DNA of 64,000 bases, taken from Lysobacter changpingensis (GTDB taxonomy: Bacteria; Pseudomonadota; Gammaproteobacteria; Xanthomonadales; Xanthomonadaceae). The stretch spans positions 558,001-622,000 of the forward strand of contig NZ_JADWPE010000002.1 in the NCBI RefSeq assembly GCF_017308985.1. The letters are read 5' to 3'. Below the pieces are notes generated by a model. That model was not told the DNA's origin and searched no databases. It worked only from the letters and a program-made list of their open reading frames with translations. Made by a program: the position numbers and the translations under genes. Shown piece after piece: positions 26,564 through 35,950 of the stretch (position 1 is its first letter; each line of letters opens with the position of its first letter).

Positions 26564-26600
26564 ATAGACATCGCCTATTGAATCAATCTCATCAATCAAC
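26564..26600 (+). promoter_or_regulatory. OxyR operator upstream of ahpC
   Basis: ATAG (26564-26567), seven bases, CTAT (26575-26578) is a perfect half of the OxyR consensus ATAG-N7-CTAT-N7-ATAG-N7-CTAT. At the next two expected positions ATCT (26586) and CAAC (26597) are weak matches. The array ends exactly where the -35 box begins, as in class I OxyR activation. The gene product's regulator, oxyR, is encoded 2.5 kb downstream. Confidence 0.75.
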
Positions 26601-26629
26601 TTGATGGATTGGATCGGCCTCCTTACCCT
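26601..26629 (+). promoter_or_regulatory. Sigma-70 promoter of ahpC
   Basis: TTGATG (26601) and TACCCT (26624) separated by 17 bases. Both depart from consensus, fitting a promoter that needs an activator. Transcription would start some 45 bases before the ahpC ATG. Confidence 0.6.
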
Positions 26630-26678
26630 ACTCGCACTGGTTTCAACCCTCACCCACCCAGCCAAAGGAACCATCCTG

Positions 26679-27242
26679 ATGTCGCTGATCAACACCGAAG
26701 TCCTGCCGTTCAAGGCCACCGCCTACAAGAACGGCGAGTTCATCGAAGTCACCAATGCCGACCTGAAGGGCAAGTGGTCCGTCGTGTTCTTCTACCCGGC
26801 CGACTTCACCTTCGTCTGCCCGACCGAGCTGGGCGACCTCGCCGACAACTACGCCGAATTCCAGAAGCTCGGCGTCGAGATCTACGGCGTGTCGACCGAC
26901 ACCCACTTCACGCACAAGGCGTGGCACGACACCTCCGACACGATCAAGAAGATCCAGTACCCGCTGATCGGCGATCCGACCGGCGTGATCACCCGCAACT
27001 TCGGCGTGATGATCGAGGAAGCCGGCCTGGCCGATCGCGGCACGTTCGTGATCGATCCGGAAGGCAAGATCCAGATCGTCGAGATCAACGCCGGCGGTAT
27101 CGGCCGCGATGCGGGCGAGCTGCTGCGCAAGGTCAAGGCCGCCCAGTACGTCGCCGCGCATCCGGGCGAAGTCTGCCCGGCCAAGTGGAAGGAAGGCGAG
27201 CAGACCCTGAAGCCGTCGCTGGACCTGGTCGGCAAGATCTGA
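26679..27242 (+). CDS. ahpC: Alkyl hydroperoxide reductase subunit C (typical 2-Cys peroxiredoxin)
   Basis: 187 residues. Peroxidatic Cys47 in FTFVCPTEL and resolving Cys about 166 in EVCPAKW. It reduces hydrogen peroxide and organic peroxides with electrons from AhpF. AAAGGAACC precedes the ATG at a good distance. Length matches E. coli AhpC. Controlled by the OxyR site described above. Confidence 0.97.
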   Translation: MSLINTEVLPFKATAYKNGEFIEVTNADLKGKWSVVFFYPADFTFVCPTELGDLADNYAEFQKLGVEIYGVSTDTHFTHKAWHDTSDTIKKIQYPLIGDPTGVITRNFGVMIEEAGLADRGTFVIDPEGKIQIVEINAGGIGRDAGELLRKVKAAQYVAAHPGEVCPAKWKEGEQTLKPSLDLVGKI

Positions 27243-27252
27243 CGACCGCACG

Positions 27253-27276
27253 CCACGCCCTGTCCGCAGGGCGTGG
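27253..27276 (+). terminator. Hairpin between ahpC and ahpF, partial terminator
   Basis: Perfect 10-bp stem CCACGCCCTG/CAGGGCGTGG, 11 bp after the ahpC stop. The next bases are TCTGG, so there is no immediate T-run; a T6 tract lies about 90 bp on at 27364. It may let only part of transcription continue into ahpF, giving more peroxidase than reductase. Confidence 0.55.
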
Positions 27277-27453
27277 TCTGGACGGGGCGGCGAGCCGCGC
27301 ATCGCGCAACCGCCCCGCTCCACCGCCTCATCGCGAGGCCGTTCCGGTCAGATGCTGGCCACTCTTTTTTGAATGTCGCGACGCTCGGGTCTCTCCCTCC
27401 CTCCGCCCGGGCGCTCGCGGCGTTCACCCGAACAAAGCCAATGGAGTCATCGC

Positions 27454-29043
27454 ATGTTGGATGCCGATCTCAAGAACCAGTTGAAGGCCTATCTGGAAAA
27501 GGTCACGCAGCCGATCGAGCTCGTCGCATCGCTCGATGACGGCGAGAAGTCGCGCGAGCTGGAAAGCCTGCTGCAGGACATCGCCACGCTGTCGGACAAG
27601 ATTTCCTATTCGCGCCGCGACGACGACGCGCGCCGTCCGTCGTTCGCGATCAACCGCGCAGGCACGGACGTGAGCGTGCGCTTCGCCGGCATTCCGATGG
27701 GCCACGAGTTCACCTCGCTCGTGCTCGCCCTGCTGCAGGTCGGCGGCCATCCGTCCAAGGCCGCGCCGGAACTGCTGGAACAGGTGCGCGACCTCGAAGG
27801 CGAGTACCACTTCGAAACCTATTTCTCGCTCTCGTGCCAGAACTGCCCGGACACCGTGCAGGCGCTGAACCTGATGAGCGTCATCAACCCGAACATCCAC
27901 CACGTCGCCATCGACGGCGCGCTGTTCCAGGACGAAGTCGAGCAACGCCAGATCATGTCGGTGCCCACCGTGCTGCTCAACGGCCAGCCGTTCGACCAGG
28001 GCCGCATGACCATCGAACAGATCATGGCCAAGCTCGACACCGGCGCATCGACGCGCGATGCCGAGAAGATCAAGGCCAAGGATGCGTTCGACGTGCTCGT
28101 GATCGGCGGCGGTCCGGCCGGCGCCGCGGCGGCGATCTACGCCGCGCGCAAGGGCATCCGCACCGGCGTGGCGGCCGAGCGTTTCGGCGGCCAGGTGCTG
28201 GACACGATGGCGATCGAGAACTTCATCTCGGTCACCTACACCGAAGGCCCGAAGCTCGCCACCGCGCTGGAACAGCACGTGCGCGAGTACGACGTCGACA
28301 TCATGAACCTGCAGCGCGCGAGCAAGCTGATCCCGGCGAACGAGCCGGGCGGCCTGATCGAAGTGCAGCTGGAAAACGGCGCGTCGCTGAAGTCGCGCAG
28401 CGTCGTCCTGTCGACCGGTGCACGCTGGCGCCAGATGAACGTGCCGGGCGAACAGGAATACAAGAACAAGGGCGTGGCCTACTGCCCGCACTGCGACGGC
28501 CCGCTGTTCAAGGGCAAGCGCGTGGCGGTGATCGGCGGCGGCAACTCGGGCGTCGAGGCGGCGATCGACCTGGCGGGCATCGTCTCGCACGTGACGCTGA
28601 TCGAGTTCGACGCGCAGCTGCGTGCCGACGAAGTGCTGCAGCGCAAGCTGCGTTCGCTGAAGAACGTGGACGTGATCGTCAGCGCACAGACGACCGAAGT
28701 GCTCGGCGACGGCCAGAAGGTCACGGGCCTGGTCTACAAGGACCGCATCGAAGGTGACGCGCACCGCATCGACCTGGAAGGCGTGTTCGTGCAAATCGGC
28801 CTGCTGCCCAACACCGAATGGCTGAAGGGCGCGGTGGCGCTGTCGCCGCGTGGCGAGATCGAAGTCGATTCGCACGGCCGCACCTCGGTCCCGGGCGTGT
28901 TCGCCGCCGGCGATGCCACGACCACGCCGTTCAAGCAGATCGTGATCGCGATGGGCGAAGGCTCGAAGGCGGCGCTGAGCGCGTTCGACCACCTGATCCG
29001 CACCAGCGCACCGGCGCAGGCGACGACCGCCGCCGCGGCCTGA
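27454..29043 (+). CDS. ahpF: Alkyl hydroperoxide reductase subunit F
   Basis: 529 residues. N-terminal glutaredoxin-like tandem with the redox pair Cys128/Cys131 (SCQNCPD), then a thioredoxin-reductase-like FAD/NADH part with [17 protein letters not shown], the active disulfide Cys344/Cys347 (CPHCDG), [17 protein letters not shown] for NADH and [15 protein letters not shown] at the end. It passes electrons from NADH to AhpC. ATG 27454 is preceded by ATGGAGTC. Same operon as ahpC, possibly attenuated. Confidence 0.97.
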   Translation: MLDADLKNQLKAYLEKVTQPIELVASLDDGEKSRELESLLQDIATLSDKISYSRRDDDARRPSFAINRAGTDVSVRFAGIPMGHEFTSLVLALLQVGGHPSKAAPELLEQVRDLEGEYHFETYFSLSCQNCPDTVQALNLMSVINPNIHHVAIDGALFQDEVEQRQIMSVPTVLLNGQPFDQGRMTIEQIMAKLDTGASTRDAEKIKAKDAFDVLVIGGGPAGAAAAIYAARKGIRTGVAAERFGGQVLDTMAIENFISVTYTEGPKLATALEQHVREYDVDIMNLQRASKLIPANEPGGLIEVQLENGASLKSRSVVLSTGARWRQMNVPGEQEYKNKGVAYCPHCDGPLFKGKRVAVIGGGNSGVEAAIDLAGIVSHVTLIEFDAQLRADEVLQRKLRSLKNVDVIVSAQTTEVLGDGQKVTGLVYKDRIEGDAHRIDLEGVFVQIGLLPNTEWLKGAVALSPRGEIEVDSHGRTSVPGVFAAGDATTTPFKQIVIAMGEGSKAALSAFDHLIRTSAPAQATTAAAA

Positions 29044-29051
29044 TGTCCCCG

Positions 29052-29079
29052 GCCCTTCCCCTGCTTGCGGGGGAAGGGC
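29052..29079 (+). terminator. Hairpin between ahpF and oxyR
   Basis: 10-bp stem GCCCTTCCCC/GGGGAAGGGC, eight bases after the ahpF stop. No T-run. It could end the ahpCF transcript or attenuate read-through to oxyR. Confidence 0.5.
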
Positions 29080-29128
29080 GCGGAGGCCGATGCTCCACAT
29101 CCATGCAGCATCACGCGAGGGACACGCC

Positions 29129-30064
29129 TTGAACCTGCGCGATCTCAAGTACCTGGTGGCCCTGGCCGACCACAAGCATTTCGGCCGCGCCGCGGCGGCG
29201 AGCTTCGTGAGCCAGCCCACGCTGTCGACCCAGATCAAGAAACTCGAGGACGAACTCGGCGTCGCGCTGGTCGAGCGCGCGCCGCGTCGCGTGATGCTCA
29301 CGCCGGTCGGCCGCGAAGTCGCCGAACGCGCACGCAAGGTCATCGCCGATGTCGAGCAGATGGCGGAAATCGCGCGCCGCAGCCAGGACCCGGAAGCCGG
29401 AACGGTGCGCTTGGGGTTGTTCCCGACGCTGGGCCCGTACCTGTTGCCGCACGTCGTGCCGAGATTGCGGCAACGTTTCCCGCGCCTGGAACTGCTGCTG
29501 ATCGAAGAGAAGACCGACCAGATCCTGCAGCGCCTGCGCGATGGCCGCCTGGACGCGGGCCTGCTCGCGCTGCCGATCCACGACGACCAGTTGCACGTGG
29601 AAGTCCTGTTCGACGAACCGTTCCTGCTGGCCGTGCCGCAGCAGCATCCGATGGCCGAACAGGATTCGCTGGAACTGGGCGACCTCGACAACCAGCACCT
29701 GCTGCTGCTCGAGGAAGGCCACTGCCTGCGCGACCAGGCGCTGGATGTCTGCCACATGGCCGGTGCCGACGAACGCGACGGCTTTCGCGCGACGAGCCTG
29801 GAGACGCTGCGGCAGATGGTCGCCGCCGGCGTCGGCATCACGCTGCTGCCGGTGCTCGCCGTGCAGCCGCCGGTGCCGTCCTCGCCCGACATCCACCTGT
29901 TGCGTTTCCGCGGGCAGCCGCCGCACCGGCAGATCGCGATGGTGTGGCGGCGCAGCTCGGCGATGGGCGAATTCCTGAAGCAGCTCGCCGCCGAGTTCCG
30001 TTCATTGCCCGAGCAGTTGCTGCGCCCGCCGCAACCGGCACCGTCGCAGGACAGCCGGCTGTAG
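29129..30064 (+). CDS. oxyR: Hydrogen-peroxide-sensing LysR-type regulator OxyR
   Basis: 311 residues from a TTG start with GAGGGA upstream. N-terminal HTH (FGRAAAASFVSQPTLSTQIKKLEDELG) and the redox cysteines in GHCLRDQALDVC. Counting from the TTG, these are exactly residues 199 and 208, the numbering of E. coli OxyR, which supports this start over the longer in-frame ATG at 29090. Oxidation forms the disulfide and activates target promoters; the operator before ahpC is the obvious target. The 85-bp gap to ahpF suggests it may be co-transcribed with it. Confidence 0.95.
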   Translation: MNLRDLKYLVALADHKHFGRAAAASFVSQPTLSTQIKKLEDELGVALVERAPRRVMLTPVGREVAERARKVIADVEQMAEIARRSQDPEAGTVRLGLFPTLGPYLLPHVVPRLRQRFPRLELLLIEEKTDQILQRLRDGRLDAGLLALPIHDDQLHVEVLFDEPFLLAVPQQHPMAEQDSLELGDLDNQHLLLLEEGHCLRDQALDVCHMAGADERDGFRATSLETLRQMVAAGVGITLLPVLAVQPPVPSSPDIHLLRFRGQPPHRQIAMVWRRSSAMGEFLKQLAAEFRSLPEQLLRPPQPAPSQDSRL

Positions 30065-30093
30065 TAGCCCGGCTTTAGTAGCAGCCCGGTTTT
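30061..30093 (+). repeat. Degenerate GTAGCCCGG fragments beside repeat copy 5
   Basis: Two short runs related to the end of the 80-bp repeat (GTAGTAGCCCGG at 30061 and TAGTAGCAGCCCGG following) stand directly before the full copy 5 and a T-run. They look like stutter or remnants of previous ends. Confidence 0.45.
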
Positions 30094-30172
30094 TTGTAGC
30101 CCGGGTAAGCGAAGCGCACCCGGGAAGTAGCCGGCCGCCTGCCCGGGTGCGCTTCGCTTACCCGGGCTACAA
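30094..30172. repeat. 80-bp palindromic repeat, copy 5
   Basis: Arms as in copy 1: left starts TTGTAGCCCGGGTAAGCGAA, right ends ACCCGGGCTACAA at 30172. Lies between the convergent oxyR and apt genes. Confidence 0.9.
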
Positions 30173-30203
30173 CAGCTGCAACAGCGTCGACCGCATCGAA
30201 CGA

Positions 30204-30725
30204 TCAGTAATGCAGCAGCGAATGCAGGCGCACGTCCGCGCCCCAGCGTTCGCGACCGCCCAGCGCATCAAGCTCGATCAGCACGCTCGCACCGACCAGG
30301 TTCGCGCCGAGCTTCCCCACCAGTTCGCGCGCCGCGGCCAGCGTGCCGCCGGTGGCGAGCACGTCGTCGACGATCAGCGTGCGTTCGCCCGGACGCAGCG
30401 CATCGTTGCGCGCCTGCAGGCGATCGGTGCCGTATTCCAGCGCGTAGTCCACCTCGACCAGCGGCGGCGGCAGCTTGCCCGGCTTGCGCAGCGGGACGAA
30501 GCCCGCGTGCAGCTTCTGCGCGAGCGCCGCGCCGAAGATGAAGCCGCGCGATTCGATCCCGCACACCGCCTGCACCTGGCTGCCCTGCCACGGCTCGGCG
30601 AGCGCGTCGATGCAGCGCGCGAAACCGCCGGCATCGGCCAGCAACGGGGTCACGTCGCGGAAGGTCACGCCGGGCTTGGGGAAATCGGCGACGGCGCGGA
30701 TCAGGGAATCGAAATCGAAGGACAT
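30204..30725 (-). CDS. apt: Adenine phosphoribosyltransferase
   Basis: 173 residues, type I PRTase. FPKPGVTFRDVTPLL at the N-terminus, GIESRGFIFGAALA, and the PRPP loop LIVDDVLATGGTL (about 116-128) are typical of Apt. It salvages adenine to AMP with PRPP. It lies 47 bp after the DUF2007 gene on the same strand. Confidence 0.95.
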   Translation of the reverse strand: MSFDFDSLIRAVADFPKPGVTFRDVTPLLADAGGFARCIDALAEPWQGSQVQAVCGIESRGFIFGAALAQKLHAGFVPLRKPGKLPPPLVEVDYALEYGTDRLQARNDALRPGERTLIVDDVLATGGTLAAARELVGKLGANLVGASVLIELDALGGRERWGADVRLHSLLHY

Positions 30726-30772
30726 GGCGCGGGGCCCATGAAACGGCCGGCCACGATACCCGAACCCGGCGT

Positions 30773-31045
30773 TCAGGCCGGCAGCCAGCCCTGCGAGGAA
30801 TCCGCGGCCTCGTCGTCGTCCGACGCTTCGGCAGGCGCATTCAGCGGGAGCGCGGCGACGATGTCCTGCGCCTGCGGCCAGACCACGTCCGGCACGCACA
30901 CCAGGATGGTCCCGAACAGCGGCAGCTCGCCCATCCCGCCCGTCAGCGCCTCGCCCTGCAGGAACACGGGGATTTCCTCCGCCTCAAGCGCGTGCCGCAC
31001 CAGGTGGGCGTCGATCAGGTTCGCGGCTTGGTAGACGACTTTCAT
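30773..31045 (-). CDS. DUF2007 small protein
   Basis: 90 residues. MKVVYQAANLIDAHLVRHALEAEEIPVFL... is the DUF2007 pattern (a small alpha/beta domain sometimes named putative signal transducing protein). The C-terminal 20 residues are acidic. The family has no established function; it may be an operon partner of apt. Confidence 0.85.
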   Translation of the reverse strand: MKVVYQAANLIDAHLVRHALEAEEIPVFLQGEALTGGMGELPLFGTILVCVPDVVWPQAQDIVAALPLNAPAEASDDDEAADSSQGWLPA

Positions 31046-31173
31046 GGGACGCTCCGGGGGAAGAGGCTCGCGGACAGCATACGCCCGGCCTGAACGCGGA
31101 TGCCGGCGGGGGCACGGCGGGGAATTGCGCCACCGGCTAAACTTGCCGGTCTACTCCGTCCACGGCTTCACGC

Positions 31174-32955
<1,782 letters not shown>

Positions 32956-32975
32956 ACAACGCGAAGGAGCACGCC

Positions 32976-33431
32976 ATGCGCCGCCTGCTGACCGTACTGC
33001 TGGTTTCGTCCCTGCTCGCGCTTGCGGCGTGCGCCGCGCCGTCGCCGGAAGGCGCACGTGCGGCCACGCCGACGGCGGGCGATGTCGCCACGCCTGCATC
33101 CGACGACGCGCAGGCTGCCGCGCAAGCGACCCGTGCACGCGCTCCGGAGCCCACGCCGAAAGTGCGTCAGGCCGACTCCGCGCAGACGCCCGTCAAACTT
33201 GATTTCAGCTGCAGGACCGATGCGGATTGCGCGGTGAAGAACGTCGGCAACTGCTGCGGCGCCAGGCCGGCGTGCGTCAACGCGAACAGCCCGACCGATC
33301 CGGAAGGCGTCAAGGCCGAATGCGCGCGCAAGGGCATGATGGCGATGTGCGGCTTCAAGCCGATCGAGGGCTGCCAGTGCGTGCAGGGCCAGTGCAAGGA
33401 CAAGATCGCCGAAGTGGAGATGGTGCACTGA
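32976..33431 (+). CDS. Cys-rich lipoprotein, function unknown
   Basis: 151 residues. Lipoprotein signal LLALAAC (Cys about residue 19), an Ala/Thr/Pro-rich linker of about 55 residues, then a compact domain with eight cysteines (SCRTDADCAV ... NCCGARPAC ... ECARKG ... MCGFKPIEGCQCVQGQC), which should form several disulfides in the periplasm. I do not recognise the family. GAAGGAG precedes the ATG; the gap to glnS is 20 bp and it overlaps the deaminase by one base, so it sits in one operon with both. Confidence 0.75.
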   Translation: MRRLLTVLLVSSLLALAACAAPSPEGARAATPTAGDVATPASDDAQAAAQATRARAPEPTPKVRQADSAQTPVKLDFSCRTDADCAVKNVGNCCGARPACVNANSPTDPEGVKAECARKGMMAMCGFKPIEGCQCVQGQCKDKIAEVEMVH

Positions 33432-34006
33432 TGCTCTACGCGCAGGTTCACCTCACCCTGCCCGCCTGGGTCCACGAATCGGTCGATACGCAACGCCTCT
33501 ACGTCGGCGACGCCGCGAAGGTCGAACTCGCCATCGCGCTCTCGCGCATGAACATCGAAGCCGGCAGCGGCGGACCGTTCGGCGCGGCGGTGTTCGGGCC
33601 GGACGAACGCATCATCTCCATCGGCGTGAACCGCGTGATGCCGCACACGTGTTCGCTCGCGCATGCCGAGACGATGGCCTACATGCTCGCGCAGCAGCGC
33701 ACGCAGCGCCCGCGCCTCAACGAGGATGCGGTGGGCGCGAAGCTCGGGCCGGTCACGCTGGCGACCTCGTCGCAGCCGTGCTGCCAGTGCTACGGCGCGA
33801 CGATGTGGGCCGGCATCGATCGGCTGCTCATCGGGGCGCGCAGCGAGGACGTCGAATCGCTGACGCAATTCGACGAAGGCCCGCTGCCCGCGGACTGGAT
33901 CGGCGAACTCGAACGCCGCGGCATCGAAGTCGTGCGCGACGTGCATCGCGAACTCGCACGCGAGGTGCTGCGTGCGTATGGCGAATCCGGCGGCGAGCGG
34001 TACTGA
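33431..34006 (+). CDS. Cytidine/deoxycytidylate deaminase-family nucleoside deaminase
   Basis: 191 residues. Zinc site HAE (SLAHAETMAYM) and PCxxC in SQPCCQCYGA are those of the CMP/dCMP and guanine deaminase superfamily; GPFGAAVFGPD is also typical. The substrate cannot be told. Its ATG overlaps the lipoprotein stop as TGATG. Confidence 0.85.
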   Translation: MLYAQVHLTLPAWVHESVDTQRLYVGDAAKVELAIALSRMNIEAGSGGPFGAAVFGPDERIISIGVNRVMPHTCSLAHAETMAYMLAQQRTQRPRLNEDAVGAKLGPVTLATSSQPCCQCYGATMWAGIDRLLIGARSEDVESLTQFDEGPLPADWIGELERRGIEVVRDVHRELAREVLRAYGESGGERY

Positions 34007-34019
34007 CGCCCGCATCGAC

Positions 34020-35084
34020 ATGATCCCGGCCGACGCCCTGCTCTGCTACTGCCGCCCCGGCTTCGAGCCCGAACTCGCGGCAGAACTCGGCGAACGCGCG
34101 GCGCTCGCCGGCCATCCCGGTTATGCGCGCACCGAGCGCAACAGCGGCTACGTGGAATTCCTCGGTGCGGACGCCGGCGCGCTGACGCGCGCGATGCCGT
34201 TCGACTCGCTCATCTTCGCGCGGCAGAAGCTTGCGCGATTCGCCGAACTGCGCGGCCTCGATCCGAAGGACCGCATCACGCCGATCCTGCGTGCGCTCGA
34301 AGCGACGCTGGGCAACACGTACACCTTCGGCGAGTTGTGGGTGGAGCATCCCGATTCCGACGAAGCCAAACCGTTGGCGGGCCTTGCGCGCGCCTTCGGC
34401 AATGCACTGCGCCCCGTGCTGCGAAAGGGCGGCTGGCTCACGCAGTTCGACGATTCACGCAAGTCGCGCCTGCATGTCGTGTTCCTTTCCGGCGACCACG
34501 TGCTGCTCGCCATCGGCGAGGCCGGCGACAGCGCGCCGTGGCCGCTCGGCATTCCGCGCCTGCGCATGCATGCCGACGCGCCGAGCCGTTCCGCGCTCAA
34601 GCTCGAGGAAGCGCTGATGGTGCTGATGAGCGGGAAGGAACGCGAACGACTGTTCCGCGAAGGCATGCGTGGCGCCGACCTCGGCGCCGCACCCGGCGGC
34701 TGGACGTGGGTGCTGATGCGACAGGGCCTGCACGTCACGTCGGTCGACAACGGTCCGCTGCGTGAACACCTGCTCGAAAGCGGGCGCGTCGACCACCTGC
34801 GCGAGGACGGTTTCCACTGGCAGCCGCGCGCGCCACTGGACTGGATGGTGTGCGACATGGTCGAACAGCCGCGCCGCGTCGCCGAACGCATGGCGACCTG
34901 GCTGCGCGAGGGCTGGTGCCGGCACACCATCTTCAACCTCAAGCTGCCGATGAAGAAGCGCTGGGACGAAACGCGGCTGTGCCTGGACCTGTTCCAGCAG
35001 CGCGCAGAGAAGCCGCTGCTCCTGCGGGCGCGCCAGCTCTACCACGACCGCGAGGAAATCACCGTTTTCGCGACGGTGCGCTGA
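34020..35084 (+). CDS. rlmM: 23S rRNA 2'-O-ribose C2498 methyltransferase
   Basis: 354 residues. N-terminal THUMP-type domain, then a Rossmann fold with ADLGAAPGGWTWVL (SAM site), VCDMVEQP and the catalytic FNLKLPMKKRWDE. Matches RlmM (YgdE). It lies 13 bp downstream of the deaminase. Confidence 0.92.
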   Translation: MIPADALLCYCRPGFEPELAAELGERAALAGHPGYARTERNSGYVEFLGADAGALTRAMPFDSLIFARQKLARFAELRGLDPKDRITPILRALEATLGNTYTFGELWVEHPDSDEAKPLAGLARAFGNALRPVLRKGGWLTQFDDSRKSRLHVVFLSGDHVLLAIGEAGDSAPWPLGIPRLRMHADAPSRSALKLEEALMVLMSGKERERLFREGMRGADLGAAPGGWTWVLMRQGLHVTSVDNGPLREHLLESGRVDHLREDGFHWQPRAPLDWMVCDMVEQPRRVAERMATWLREGWCRHTIFNLKLPMKKRWDETRLCLDLFQQRAEKPLLLRARQLYHDREEITVFATVR

Positions 35085-35196
35085 CGCGGCGATCACGTGG
35101 GTGAACGCTGGGCGCGACCGCACGCGTGAAATTTACCTGTGGTTGATGCGTGCGGGACTAGCGTCGGCCTCGCCCCCAAACCAGGCGAGACCCACC

Positions 35197-35892
35197 ATGA
35201 ATTCCGCGCATGTTCTTTCACCGAAACTGCTGGCGGCCGCGGTGCTCGCGACGATCGGCATCGCCGGTCCGGCAGCCGCGCAGCGCACCCAGGCCCAGCC
35301 GGCGAAGGCGCAGCAGCAGGCCGAAGCGGCAGCGCAGGCCGCGACCGATGAAGCCGAAACCGCACGCGACGCCGCGCAGAGTGCGCGCGACGCGACCAAG
35401 GCGACGACCGGCGGCTACACCACCACGCACCAGCACGCCGACACCGCGCAGCGCGCCGCCAACCAGGCGGTGGACGCGTCGCACGACGCGCACGATGCGA
35501 CCTCGGCCGCGCAGTCGGCCGCCAACCCCGCGACGCCGGCCGCCGAAGCGCAGCAGGCGGCAACCACCGCAGGCAACGCCAGCATGCAGGCGCAGGATGC
35601 GGCCGACGCCGCCGCGCAGGCCGCGAATCCGCCTCCCGCGACCCCGATGACGCCCACCACCCCGCAGACGACGACCGGCGCGTCGACGCGACAGGAAGTG
35701 AACGCGACCTCCAGCCCGCCCAACTCGACGCTCGCCAACAAGGTGGATTTCGACGGACTCGACACCAACCGCGACGGCAACCTCAGCCGCGCCGAAGTCC
35801 AATCCGAAACGATGCTGTCCGCCGACTTCGCCGCGATCGACGCCAACCGCGACGGTCGCATCTCCAAGTCCGAGCTTGCCGGCGGTAAGTGA
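35197..35892 (+). CDS. Secreted EF-hand protein with Ala-rich coiled-coil region
   Basis: 231 residues. Signal peptide ending AAAQ (about 29), then about 120 residues of Ala/Gln/Asp heptad-like sequence (AAQAATDEAETARDAAQSAR), a Pro/Thr linker, and two EF-hand loops in the last 45 residues: DTNRDGNLSRAE and DANRDGRISKSE. The loops have the calcium-ligand pattern D-x-N-x-D-G. The role is unknown; a periplasmic calcium-binding protein is likely. Confidence 0.85.
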   Translation: MNSAHVLSPKLLAAAVLATIGIAGPAAAQRTQAQPAKAQQQAEAAAQAATDEAETARDAAQSARDATKATTGGYTTTHQHADTAQRAANQAVDASHDAHDATSAAQSAANPATPAAEAQQAATTAGNASMQAQDAADAAAQAANPPPATPMTPTTPQTTTGASTRQEVNATSSPPNSTLANKVDFDGLDTNRDGNLSRAEVQSETMLSADFAAIDANRDGRISKSELAGGK

Positions 35893-35914
35893 CCTGTCGA
35901 AGCCGCTGGCGATG

Positions 35915-35950
35915 GCGAACCCCTCCCGCGTCGGGAGGGGTTCGCTTTAT
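35915..35950. terminator. Bidirectional intrinsic terminator
   Basis: Perfect 14-bp stem GCGAACCCCTCCCG/CGGGAGGGGTTCGC followed by TTTAT. It lies in the gap between convergent genes; the minus-strand side also ends in an A-poor segment, so it probably serves the EF-hand gene mainly. Confidence 0.85.

Noticed and set aside
27424-29892. 822-residue minus-strand frame opposite ahpF and oxyR
   Set aside because: Antisense to two genes whose catalytic cysteines are all in place; no protein motif seen.
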